A DNA stretch of 64,000 bases from assembly GCA_927797885.1 (NCBI GenBank), contig OV696605.1:1835157-1899156 (forward strand). The letters run 5' to 3'. The notes below the pieces were generated by a model, which was not told the DNA's origin, searched no databases, and saw nothing but the letters and a program-made list of their open reading frames with translations. This stretch comes from Gloeomargaritales cyanobacterium VI4D9. GTDB taxonomy: Bacteria; Cyanobacteriota; Cyanobacteriia; Gloeomargaritales; Gloeomargaritaceae. A program made the translations under genes and the position numbers. Numbering within the stretch: the first letter of the stretch is position 1; each line of letters begins with the position of its first letter. Shown one piece after another: positions 17,183 to 25,918 of the stretch.

Positions 17183-17992
17183 ATGACCACCACAATCCCT
17201 CTGCCCCAGCGGTATTCCTGGCAAAAGTTTCTGCCCATCGTGTTACCACCACTGATTGTACTCGTACTTGTTTTAGTGGTTTGGCAAATTTTATGCTCTG
17301 GATCAAATCCACGACTGCCAGCACCGATAACAATTATCCGGGAGTCTTGGCACTTAATTGTGAATCCCTTCTTTGATAAAGGTGGGACTAACAAAGGGCT
17401 AGGTTTGCAGGTTATTGAGAGTTTACGACGGGTGGCGATTGGCTATGCTTTAGCCTCAGTTGTAGGTGTAAGCATTGGCATTTTAGTGGGTACCAATCAG
17501 TTAATTAACCGGGGGGTTGATCCCTTCTTTCAGGTACTCAGAACCGTACCCCCATTGGCGTGGCTACCCATTGCTTTAGCTGGTTTTCGACAGGCCGAGA
17601 CATCAGCTATTTTTGTGATATTTATTACAGCGATTTGGCCGATTTTGATTAACACTTCAGTGGGGGTACAGCAGGTGCCTCAGGATTACCGCAATGTCTC
17701 TCGCATTTTACGGTTGAATCGTTGGGAATACTTCTGGACAATTCTACTGCCAGCGTCAGCACCCTACATTTTCACGGGCATGCGGATAGCCGCTGGTCTT
17801 TCGTGGTTAGCCATTGTTGCCGCTGAGATGTTGACTGGTGGCGTTGGGATTGGATTCTTTATCTGGGATGCCTGGAATAGTTCTCGGGTTACCGATATTA
17901 TCATTGCGCTTATTTACGTAGGAATGGTTGGTTTGTTGTTAGATAGACTGGTTTTTTACGCCAGCAAGTTGATCGTTCAATCTGAGGAATAG
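17183..17992 (+). CDS. nrtB: Nitrate ABC transporter permease NrtB
   Basis: Membrane channel subunit, 269 residues and about six helices, with the permease EAA-like loop RILRLNRWEYFWTILLPASA. A ribosome site AAGGAG lies 9 bases upstream of the ATG. It sits between the binding protein and the ATPases and would form the pore as a dimer. Confidence 0.93.
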   Translation: MTTTIPLPQRYSWQKFLPIVLPPLIVLVLVLVVWQILCSGSNPRLPAPITIIRESWHLIVNPFFDKGGTNKGLGLQVIESLRRVAIGYALASVVGVSIGILVGTNQLINRGVDPFFQVLRTVPPLAWLPIALAGFRQAETSAIFVIFITAIWPILINTSVGVQQVPQDYRNVSRILRLNRWEYFWTILLPASAPYIFTGMRIAAGLSWLAIVAAEMLTGGVGIGFFIWDAWNSSRVTDIIIALIYVGMVGLLLDRLVFYASKLIVQSEE

Positions 17993-18001
17993 GAGAGCAC
18001 C

Positions 18002-18847
18002 ATGCAAAGTTTACCATTGCCAGCACCACCACAATCTCCAGTTGAATTACCCTTCCTGGAATTGAGGGATGTAAGCAAATATTACCCAACCCCCAAGGGG
18101 AATTACACGGTTTTACAGGGGGTTAATTTATCAGTCAAATCAGGGGAATTTGTGAGCATTATTGGACATTCCGGTTGTGGTAAAACGACCTTGCTCAATT
18201 TGGTTGCTGGATTTACTCGCCCTAGCCAAGGCTTTGTTTCACTGGAAAATCAGCGAATTACTGCCCCTGGACCCGATAGAATGGTGGTCTTTCAGAACTA
18301 TTCCCTACTCCCTTGGCTGACCGCCTATGAAAACATTCATTTGGGCGTAAAGAGCGTTTATCGCCCGCAAAATGAAACGGAGCGGAGACAGGTTAGACAA
18401 ATTGTCGAGGAGCATCTGGAACTTGTGGGTTTGACGGATGCCGCCCATAAAAAACCCAAACAATTATCCGGGGGTATGAAACAACGAGTTGCCATTGCCC
18501 GGGCTTTGGCTATGCGTCCACAAATCCTCTTACTTGATGAACCTTTTGGAGCTTTGGATCCCATTACTCGTGAGGAATTACAAGACGAGTTATTGGGGAT
18601 TTGGGAACGTACTAAAGTGACCGTTTTGATGATTACCCATGATGTAGATGAAGCCATTTATTTAAGTGATCGGATTGTTATGATGACGAATGGCCCATCC
18701 GCAACGATTGGGGAAATTCTCACCATTCCTTTTGCCCATCCCCGGAACCGGGCAAGGTTGACCGAAGACCCCCAATTCTTTACCCTCAGAAATCAATGTC
18801 TTTCCTTCTTGTATGAACGTTTTGCCCTGGATATTGACCACGATTAA
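18002..18847 (+). CDS. nrtD: Nitrate ABC transporter ATPase NrtD
   Basis: 281 residues with Walker A GHSGCGKTT, signature LSGGMKQRVAIARAL and Walker B ILLLDEPFGALD. It lacks a binding-protein domain, so it is the NrtD type rather than NrtC. It precedes nrtC here; the usual order is nrtA-B-C-D. Confidence 0.9.
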   Translation: MQSLPLPAPPQSPVELPFLELRDVSKYYPTPKGNYTVLQGVNLSVKSGEFVSIIGHSGCGKTTLLNLVAGFTRPSQGFVSLENQRITAPGPDRMVVFQNYSLLPWLTAYENIHLGVKSVYRPQNETERRQVRQIVEEHLELVGLTDAAHKKPKQLSGGMKQRVAIARALAMRPQILLLDEPFGALDPITREELQDELLGIWERTKVTVLMITHDVDEAIYLSDRIVMMTNGPSATIGEILTIPFAHPRNRARLTEDPQFFTLRNQCLSFLYERFALDIDHD

Positions 18848-18864
18848 TTAGGAGTTGATCTGCG

Positions 18865-20751
18865 ATGAACACCATGCAAACTTACTTGGAAATAGACCAT
18901 GTGGATAAAGTTTTTCAGACCGAAGCGGGTGCCTACCCCGTCTTGAAAAATATCCATATCGAAATTAAACAAGGTGAATTTATTGCCGTTATCGGGCATT
19001 CGGGTTGTGGCAAATCTACCCTACTTAATATCGTCGCCGGTCTTGAGCGACCAAGTGCCGGAGGAGTCGTCCTAGAAGGAAAAGAAGTTCGCCAACCGGG
19101 TCCCAATCGGATGGTGGTGTTTCAAAACCACTCTTTACTTCCTTGGTTGACAGTGCGGCAGAACATTGCGTTGGGGGTCAATCGTATTTTTCGTGATCGT
19201 TCGCCTCAAGAACGTAAAGCAATTATTGATGAGCATTTAGCCTTGGTTCATTTAACAGCCGCTGCAGATAAATATCCCCACCAATTATCCGGGGGAATGC
19301 GTCAACGGGTCGGTATTGCCCGTGCCTTGGCATTACAGCCGAAAATTCTCCTTTTGGATGAACCTTTTGGGGCTTTAGATGCCCTAACCCGCGGTCGTTT
19401 GCAGGAACAATTAATGCAAATATGTAATCAACACAAAATCACGGCATTCATGATCACCCATGATGTGGATGAGGCACTTCTCTTGGCAGACCGAATTATC
19501 ATGTTAACCAATGGTCCAGGGGCACAAATTGGTCGGATTTTATCTGTTGAATTACCTCGTCCCCGCCAACGGATGGCTGTGGTGAATCATCCCAATTACT
19601 ATCGGATGCGAGGGGAAATTGTAGAGTTTCTGAACGAACAGAAGAAATCCAAAAAACAGCGGGAACTGAATCGAATTGCCATTGCCATCAGCCGAGGTAA
19701 TATTGAAAAAGTGAACTTGGATTTAGGCTTCATTCCCTTAACCGATGCCAGTCCACTGATTGTGGCAAAAGAAAAGCAATTATTTCAAAAATATGGCTTA
19801 GACGTAGAACTCCGGCGACAGTCAAGCTGGAACTCTCTGGCGGAACACTTGGTGAATGGTGAATTGGATGCCGCCATGATGCTCGCTGGGATGCCCTTAG
19901 CACTTTCCGCGCAATCTAACCGGCTGATCACAACTGCCATGACGCTCAGCCGCAATGGTAACGCTATTACCCTATCGAACCAATTTAACCAGCCTAACAC
20001 TTCCCCTGTAGAGGAATTACGTAAGCACATATTGACAGCCAAAGAAAAACCAATTTTTGGCATTGTCCATCCTGCTTCCATGCACAACTTTTTGCTAAGG
20101 AAATGGCTAATTCAAATCGGGATTAAACCTGATGTAGATGTGGAATTGGTTGTGATTCCGCCGCCGCAAATGGTCGCTAATTTAATTGCTGGTAACATTA
20201 TTGGTTTTTGTGTTGGTGAGCCTTGGAATACCCGAGCAGTTTTGGATGATGTTGGCTTTATCATCACCACAGGTATTGACCTTTACGAGGGTCACATGGA
20301 AAAAGTGCTGGGAGTCAATCAAATCTGGGCACAACAATATCCTTTCACCCATTTAGCTTTAATTCGTTCTCTATTAGAAGCCTGTGCTTGGTGTCAGCAA
20401 TCTAGAAATCGAGAAGAATTAGTAGATATTCTATCTAAGCCTGACTACTTGAATATGAATCCGAAATATATTAGACCTAGCTTATGCAACCCGATTTGGC
20501 TTACCAAGCAGCAGACCCGATATTTACCACAATTTCATCATTTTCTGGTGAAAAATAAGCCTTGTATCACAGAGTATGAATGGGTACTCAAACAGCTTAC
20601 TGAGTGGGGAATTCTATCTTGCCAGAACTCACAAGAGTTCTTAAAACCGATTGTTCGAGATGATATTTTCCAGGAGGCAATAGCTCTGCTAGACCTAAAT
20701 TTGTTAAAGTTAGACACTCAAGTTTCACAGCAAACCTCAGAGGTAATTTAG
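18865..20751 (+). CDS. nrtC: Nitrate ABC transporter ATPase fused to a binding-protein domain, NrtC
   Basis: 628 residues. Residues 1-265 are an ABC ATPase (GHSGCGKSTL, LSGGMRQRVGIARAL, ILLLDEPFGALD). After a basic linker, residues 285-620 resemble NrtA (NLDLGFIPLTDASPLIVAK, GFCVGEPWN). In NrtC this domain senses nitrate or nitrogen status and regulates transport. A gap of 26 bases leads to moeA. Confidence 0.93.
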   Translation: MNTMQTYLEIDHVDKVFQTEAGAYPVLKNIHIEIKQGEFIAVIGHSGCGKSTLLNIVAGLERPSAGGVVLEGKEVRQPGPNRMVVFQNHSLLPWLTVRQNIALGVNRIFRDRSPQERKAIIDEHLALVHLTAAADKYPHQLSGGMRQRVGIARALALQPKILLLDEPFGALDALTRGRLQEQLMQICNQHKITAFMITHDVDEALLLADRIIMLTNGPGAQIGRILSVELPRPRQRMAVVNHPNYYRMRGEIVEFLNEQKKSKKQRELNRIAIAISRGNIEKVNLDLGFIPLTDASPLIVAKEKQLFQKYGLDVELRRQSSWNSLAEHLVNGELDAAMMLAGMPLALSAQSNRLITTAMTLSRNGNAITLSNQFNQPNTSPVEELRKHILTAKEKPIFGIVHPASMHNFLLRKWLIQIGIKPDVDVELVVIPPPQMVANLIAGNIIGFCVGEPWNTRAVLDDVGFIITTGIDLYEGHMEKVLGVNQIWAQQYPFTHLALIRSLLEACAWCQQSRNREELVDILSKPDYLNMNPKYIRPSLCNPIWLTKQQTRYLPQFHHFLVKNKPCITEYEWVLKQLTEWGILSCQNSQEFLKPIVRDDIFQEAIALLDLNLLKLDTQVSQQTSEVI

Positions 20752-20777
20752 TTTGTAAACTCCATCTTTCGGAATTT

Positions 20778-21941
20778 ATGATTCCTGTAGAAGAAGCAGA
20801 ACAAATTATTAAAACCCACTGGAGCAATACAAAACACGAAGTGATTGCTTTAGAATCTTGTGCGGGAAGAATCCTAGCACAATCTATCCATGCTGACCGA
20901 GACTATCCCCCCATTAACCGAGTCATGATGGATGGAATTGCTATTAGTAAACAAGCCTACGATCATGGACTTAGAAAGTTTATCATTGTGGGTATGGCAA
21001 CTGCGGGAACAGCACCCCTCAATCTGGAGAATATTGAAACCTGCATCGAAGTGACAACGGGATGCCCTTTGCCCGATGGTGCTGATTTAGTGATTCCCTA
21101 CGAAGAACTGAGCATTCATCAGGGAGTAGCAGAAATTATTATTGACCAGCATCGAAAGGCTCAAGATTGCGTTCATCCACAAGGGAGTGATTGCCGCCTG
21201 GGTGAAGTAATCATACCATCTGGAACTAGGCTTAAAGGGATTCATTTAGGAATTTTGGCTAGCTTTGGTTACACAAAAGTTTTAGTAGAAAAATCTCCCA
21301 AAATCAAAGTCATTGCTACCGGTGATGAACTCATTCCCATTGACCAAAACCCACAACCCTATCAACTGCGTAGGTCGAATGTTTATGCCCTAAGAGCATC
21401 CTTACTCTCCTATGGTTACTCGGATGTTGAAATAGACCATATTCCTGATATTCCAGAATTAATCCTGTCCCATTATCAACAGAATCAACAGACCTATGAC
21501 TTATTAATTTATTCCGGCGGTGTTTCCAAAGGAAAACGAGACTATCTCCCCCAAATTTGGCAAGACACGGGTGTCATACCTTATATTCAAGGGGTTCGAC
21601 AAAAGCCTGGAAAACCGATGTGGTTTGGCATAGATCATCAAAGTAATACCATCATTTTAGGCTTACCTGGTAATCCAATTTCTGCATTAGTGTGTTTGCA
21701 CCGCTACCTCTTGAATCGGAGTAAATCCTATGGTTCTTTACAGAAGATTATCACATTTGAACCAGATTTAACCTACTTTGTGCCAGTTAAAATCAATGCC
21801 AAGCATGAGCTTATGCCAATAATGCCTCAAAATTCAGGAGATTTTGTTGCCCTAGTGGACAGTGATGGTTTTGTAGAACTTCCGCAAAATAAAAAGCAGT
21901 TTACTCCGCAAGAGCAATTTTCCTTCTATCCTTGGTATTGA
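20778..21941 (+). CDS. moeA: Molybdopterin molybdenumtransferase MoeA
   Basis: Inserts molybdate into adenylylated molybdopterin. 387 residues with NRVMMDGIAI, TGCPLPDGADLVIPYE, the nucleotide-binding VIATGDELIPI, SGGVSKGKRDYLP and LPGNPISALV motifs. It provides the Mo cofactor that NarB needs, in the same transcript. A+T content is higher than in the surrounding core genes. Confidence 0.94.
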   Translation: MIPVEEAEQIIKTHWSNTKHEVIALESCAGRILAQSIHADRDYPPINRVMMDGIAISKQAYDHGLRKFIIVGMATAGTAPLNLENIETCIEVTTGCPLPDGADLVIPYEELSIHQGVAEIIIDQHRKAQDCVHPQGSDCRLGEVIIPSGTRLKGIHLGILASFGYTKVLVEKSPKIKVIATGDELIPIDQNPQPYQLRRSNVYALRASLLSYGYSDVEIDHIPDIPELILSHYQQNQQTYDLLIYSGGVSKGKRDYLPQIWQDTGVIPYIQGVRQKPGKPMWFGIDHQSNTIILGLPGNPISALVCLHRYLLNRSKSYGSLQKIITFEPDLTYFVPVKINAKHELMPIMPQNSGDFVALVDSDGFVELPQNKKQFTPQEQFSFYPWY

Positions 21942-21943
21942 AT

Positions 21944-22882
21944 ATGAAACTGGTTGACCATTGGCAACGTCAGATTCGTAAACTGAGGGTGTCATTAACC
22001 GACCGCTGTAATTTGCGCTGTCGCTACTGCATGCCACTGCATCCTAATTTCATGGATAAGCATAGCTATTTAACCCCAGATGAATACGTTGATATAATTC
22101 AAGAATTACTAACCTATGGCATCGAGGAGATTCGCATTACAGGGGGGGAGCCGTTGGTACGACCGGAATTTTCTGAAATCATGTTAAAATTGAGTATGCT
22201 TAGCATTCCACAATTGAGCTTGACAACCAATGGCATTTTACTCCACCAGTATTGGGAAATTCTTAAAAAATGCAATGTCACGAAAATCAACATTAGCCTA
22301 GATAGTTTACAACCGAAAACCTTTGCATCCATCACCTATCGAAATAGTTTGTCTAGGATTTTAGAGAATATCAGACAAGCTGTTGCTCAAGGATTTGATA
22401 TTAAAATCAATGTGGTGCTGATGCGGGGAATTAACGACTGTGAGTTATTTGATTTTATAGAATATGCTCAAAAATTGTCCGTCACCGTAAGATTTTTAGA
22501 GTTAATGCAGATTGGCTATGCTAATGAGCTATATGATCATCATTTCATCTCAGCCCAAGAATGTATTAATCAATTACAAACTCGCTATAGAATGAATAGA
22601 ATTAATTCTGTATCTGACTCCACTGCTTTTTATTTTGAGCTTGATAGTGGGGTAAAAGTTGGCTTTATTGCTTCGGAATCCCAACCTTTTTGCAATAGTT
22701 GTTCTCGCTGGCGATTGTCTGCTGATGGACGTTTATTTGCCTGTTTATTTATAGAAAAAGGTATCTCCATACGCAACATCTCATCCGAAACTAGGCATCA
22801 CATTTATGAGCAGTTATTAGGCATGAAGCCAATCCAACGTTCAGCCCATGTTTTACGTGCGATGTATGGAATTGGAGGATAA
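21944..22882 (+). CDS. moaA: GTP 3',8-cyclase MoaA
   Basis: Radical SAM enzyme for the first step of molybdopterin synthesis. The N-terminal cluster is CNLRCRYC; the second cluster is CNSCSRW...FAC near the C-terminus; the protein ends in GG as in active MoaA. I start at the ATG 21944 rather than an in-frame TTG 12 bases upstream. ITGGEPLVRP is the GGE motif for SAM. Confidence 0.94.
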   Translation: MKLVDHWQRQIRKLRVSLTDRCNLRCRYCMPLHPNFMDKHSYLTPDEYVDIIQELLTYGIEEIRITGGEPLVRPEFSEIMLKLSMLSIPQLSLTTNGILLHQYWEILKKCNVTKINISLDSLQPKTFASITYRNSLSRILENIRQAVAQGFDIKINVVLMRGINDCELFDFIEYAQKLSVTVRFLELMQIGYANELYDHHFISAQECINQLQTRYRMNRINSVSDSTAFYFELDSGVKVGFIASESQPFCNSCSRWRLSADGRLFACLFIEKGISIRNISSETRHHIYEQLLGMKPIQRSAHVLRAMYGIGG

Positions 22883-22886
22883 TAGG

Positions 22887-23921
22887 ATGTTTACTCATTT
22901 AGATGCTCAAAATCAGCCAAGGATGGTTGATGTTAGCGGTAAAAATATTACGATAAGGAGTGCTACTGCCCAAGCGCAAATCCAATTACCCAGACGTTTA
23001 CAAGAATATATCAAGGGTAATGAAATTGTGCTTGAAAAGGGTGCCGTTTTTCAAACAGCAATCATCGCCGGGACAATGGCGGTAAAAAAGACGCAGGAAC
23101 TCATTCCCTTCTGCCATCAAATTCCCATAGAAAGCTGTAGGTTTGAAATTAATATAGATGATAACTTTCTTGTGACGATAAACTGTAGGGTTAAAACCTC
23201 AGCTAAAACGGGTGTAGAAATGGAGGCTCTTTGTGGTGTGACAATTGCGGCACTTACAATTTATGATATGTGCAAATCCGTATCATCAGACATGATAATT
23301 CGAGAGAGTCGGTTATTAACGAAAACTGGTGGTAAAACCACTCGCCTAGAACGCCCTTTGTATGGTTTAATCCTCACGGGTGGTCTCAGTAAACGCATGG
23401 GTCAAGATAAGGCTTTGCTAGATTATCATGGACAGCCTTGTGCTTTATATTTATATAAACTAATGCAATCCTATTGTGAACAGGTTTATCTCTCGGCTCG
23501 CCCTGATCAATGGTTATCCACCCCCCTTGAAGGACTACCGATACTCCCGGATCAAGTCACCAGCGTCGGACCAATTAGTGGACTATTAACCGCATTTCAA
23601 ACCCATCCTGATGTAAATTGGTTGGTGATTGCCTGCGATTTAATGCAAGTACAGGCTCATACGATTGAATATCTCTTAGCTGATTATCAAGAAAACACTA
23701 TTGCCACATGTTATAGGAATCATGAACAGGGATTTCCGGAACCTCTGTGTGCTATTTATACCCCCAAAGCACAAGCGGTTTTTGCAGAAGCCTATCAGGC
23801 GGGTATTTATTGTCCTGTGAAGATTTTACAAAATCAATCCTGTACCCTAGTCAAACCCCGAAATCCGAATGAATTAATGAATGTCAATACCCCAGAAGAC
23901 TATGCACGCATCGGCAACTAA
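22887..23921 (+). CDS. moaC: Fusion of cyclic pyranopterin phosphate synthase MoaC and guanylyltransferase MobA
   Basis: 344 residues from the ATG at 22887, after GGAGG. Residues 1-150 are MoaC (MVDVSGK, KKTQELIPFCHQIPI, KTGVEMEAL, TIYDMCKS), which makes cyclic pyranopterin phosphate with MoaA. From about residue 158 the chain is a MobA-type nucleotidyltransferase (ILTGGLSKRMGQDKALL, LPDQVTSVGPISGLL, VIACDL, FPEPLCAIY), which attaches GMP to form MGD, the form NarB binds. In PCC 7942 MoaC is reported fused to a MoaB/Mog-like domain instead, so this partner is different. Confidence 0.9.
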   Translation: MFTHLDAQNQPRMVDVSGKNITIRSATAQAQIQLPRRLQEYIKGNEIVLEKGAVFQTAIIAGTMAVKKTQELIPFCHQIPIESCRFEINIDDNFLVTINCRVKTSAKTGVEMEALCGVTIAALTIYDMCKSVSSDMIIRESRLLTKTGGKTTRLERPLYGLILTGGLSKRMGQDKALLDYHGQPCALYLYKLMQSYCEQVYLSARPDQWLSTPLEGLPILPDQVTSVGPISGLLTAFQTHPDVNWLVIACDLMQVQAHTIEYLLADYQENTIATCYRNHEQGFPEPLCAIYTPKAQAVFAEAYQAGIYCPVKILQNQSCTLVKPRNPNELMNVNTPEDYARIGN

Positions 23922-24159
23922 GACGATTACCATTCAATATGTCGCCATGTTCAAAGACCAGGCAGACCGGTCAATGGAAAAGATCGAGACTGAGATAAAA
24001 ACCTGTTCTGAACTGTATGAGTATTTACAGGAAAAATATAAATTTGCGATTCCTCTATCACAAATAAGAGTGGCTATCAACCATGAGTTTTGCCCTATGA
24101 CACAACTCTTAAAAGAGCAAGATTTAGTGATTTTTATTCCACCGGTATGTGGGGGCTAA
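23902..24159 (+). CDS. moaD: Molybdopterin synthase small subunit MoaD
   Basis: Ubiquitin-like sulfur carrier ending in the essential Gly-Gly (PPVCGG). Fold residues TITIQYVAMFKDQA begin the first strand. Either ATG 23902 or 23881 could start it; both overlap the MoaC-MobA stop. It is immediately followed by its partner moaE. Confidence 0.9.
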   Translation: MHASATKTITIQYVAMFKDQADRSMEKIETEIKTCSELYEYLQEKYKFAIPLSQIRVAINHEFCPMTQLLKEQDLVIFIPPVCGG

Positions 24160-24615
24160 ATGATTCAATTTACCCTTAGTTCTAACCCTATCTGTCCCTC
24201 TGCAATGAGCCGTCTATTAGTCAATAGTACCGTGGGAGCTTTAGTTACATTTGAAGGTTGGGTACGCAATCACAACGAAGGAAAATCTGTGTTGGGTTTA
24301 GAATATGAAGTGTATGAAATTCTAGCCCGAAAGGAAGGTGAAAAAATTCTCCAGGAGGCCCAAACTAAATTTAATCTTTCTGGTGCCGTTGCTTGTCACC
24401 GTTATGGTTATTTAGACATTGGTGAAATTGCTGTTTGGGTTGGCACAACTGGGGTGCATCGTGGCTCAGCGTTTGCCGGAACTCGTTATATTATTAATGG
24501 GATTAAAAGTCGTTTACCGATCTGGAAGAAAGAATTTTATATCGGGGAAAAACCGCAGTGGATATTATGTCCACAAAATCATATAGAAATCCTAAATAAG
24601 AACAAAACAAGATGA
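24160..24615 (+). CDS. moaE: Molybdopterin synthase catalytic subunit MoaE
   Basis: Transfers the MoaD sulfur to cyclic pyranopterin. 151 residues with GALVTFEGWVRNHNEGK, LEYEVYEILA, RYGYLDIGEIAVWVG and the active-site lysines in IKSRLPIWKKE. It begins directly after the moaD stop. The last nine residues (from EILNKNKTR) are read from a decayed MITE A end, so the natural tail has probably been replaced. Confidence 0.93.
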   Translation: MIQFTLSSNPICPSAMSRLLVNSTVGALVTFEGWVRNHNEGKSVLGLEYEVYEILARKEGEKILQEAQTKFNLSGAVACHRYGYLDIGEIAVWVGTTGVHRGSAFAGTRYIINGIKSRLPIWKKEFYIGEKPQWILCPQNHIEILNKNKTR

Positions 24616-24678
24616 GTATTGGTCTATTTTAGGGAAAGCAAATTTCTGATGCCTTAAAGCAAACTTAAATAGCTATTT
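24585..24678 (+). repeat. Decayed MITE A overlapping the moaE stop
   Basis: TATAGAAATCCTAAATAAGAA resembles the MITE A left end, and TTTCTGATGCCT farther on resembles the interior TTTCTGTATGCCTA. The right end is degraded up to the IS5-family element. The match is partial, so the boundaries are approximate. Confidence 0.5.
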
Positions 24679-24896
24679 GGGCACCTCTATTAATTGACCT
24701 ATGGTTTAGTTAGTATTAACGACGTGGAAGGAAAAAATGGGTCAAAAAGGATTTTGGGATGAGCAAGAGCGGCGGGAAAAACTCAATCAAAAAAAGCCCA
24801 TGCTGAAGTGGCTCAATGAGAATATTAACTGGGAAGAGTTCCGCCCAATATTAGAAACGATATATGACAAGGGAAGAAAGAGCAATGCAGGTCGTA

Positions 24897-25009
24897 CAGT
24901 CTTTTGAGTGGTTATGGGATACAGTTGAACCCCGCTTGCCGTAGGTCAATCACGGTAAGCCTTTAGGATAATCGAGGCTTTTTCTATCCTTTAATTGATA
25001 GATAGACTG
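24897..25009 (+). repeat. MITE family C, copy 1 (TA target duplication)
   Basis: 113 bases with ends CAGTCT and AGACTG, flanked by TA on both sides (24895-24896, 25010-25011). Removing it restores SNAGRKPTDVV, the expected transposase sequence. TA duplication points to an IS630/Tc1-type mover. A second copy is at 33054-33164. Confidence 0.8.
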
Positions 25010-25237
25010 TAAACCCACCGATGTGGTTGATTCTCCAACAAATGTATGCCATTAGTGACGATGAACTCGAGTTTCAAGTGAATGACCGTATCTCGTTCAT
25101 GGAATTCCTAGGATTCGGTATCGAAGACGCTATCCCTGATGCCAAAACGGTCTGGTTATTTCGGGATAATCTTGCCAAGCATGATCTGGTTAAAGAAGTA
25201 TTTGCTCATTTTGATAATTACCTGAGAGAAAAAGGAT

Positions 25238-25340
25238 ATATAGCAATCCTATTTGATTAACGAACACAAATTTCCCAGAACCAGGGACGGGGGCGGTGCC
25301 CCTGCGACCCCTGTTCCATTCTTATTTAGGATTGCTATAT
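25238..25340 (-). repeat. MITE family A, copy 3, inside the IS5 transposase gene
   Basis: Short form, inserted at a TA within the codons for EKGY-IVEVG. Orientation is reverse to the copy at 36124-36226, which occupies the same site in the other IS5 copy. Confidence 0.85.
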
Positions 25341-25918
25341 TGTCGAAGTTGGTCAGATGGTGGATGCCACTCTCATTCCCGTGCCAGTCCAACGGAATAA
25401 GAAAATCAAGAAGTAAAGGAAGGGAACATTCCTAAGCAATGGGGGAAAAACCCCCATGTTTTACGGCAAGAGATGCCCGTTGGGTAAAGAAAAATGGTGT
25501 TAGTTATTTTGGCTATAAAAATCATATCAGCGTAGATGTAAAATATGGTTTTGTGCGTCATTATGTGGTCACGGATGCCTCCGTGCATGACTCCCAAGTA
25601 TTCAGTCAACTCGTGGATATTGATGGCCAAGAAATCTGGGGAGATAGTGCCTATCACAGCACGGATTTAGAATGGACATTAGCAAAAATCCATGAAAAAG
25701 GCTACCGCAGAGCAAAATGAAAAGAATCGCATCAAATCTCAAGTGAGAGCCAAGGTGGAACACGTATTTGGTCAGTGGGTGATGGGTCTTGGGGGTAAGT
25801 TTATGCGTCTGATTGGTAAAACCAGAGTACAGGCGGCAATTGGTTTGAAAAATCTCGCTTATAATTTCCGCCGTTATGCGTTTTGGGAGCGGCGGTCTCT
25901 GGCTGATATAGTCATTCC

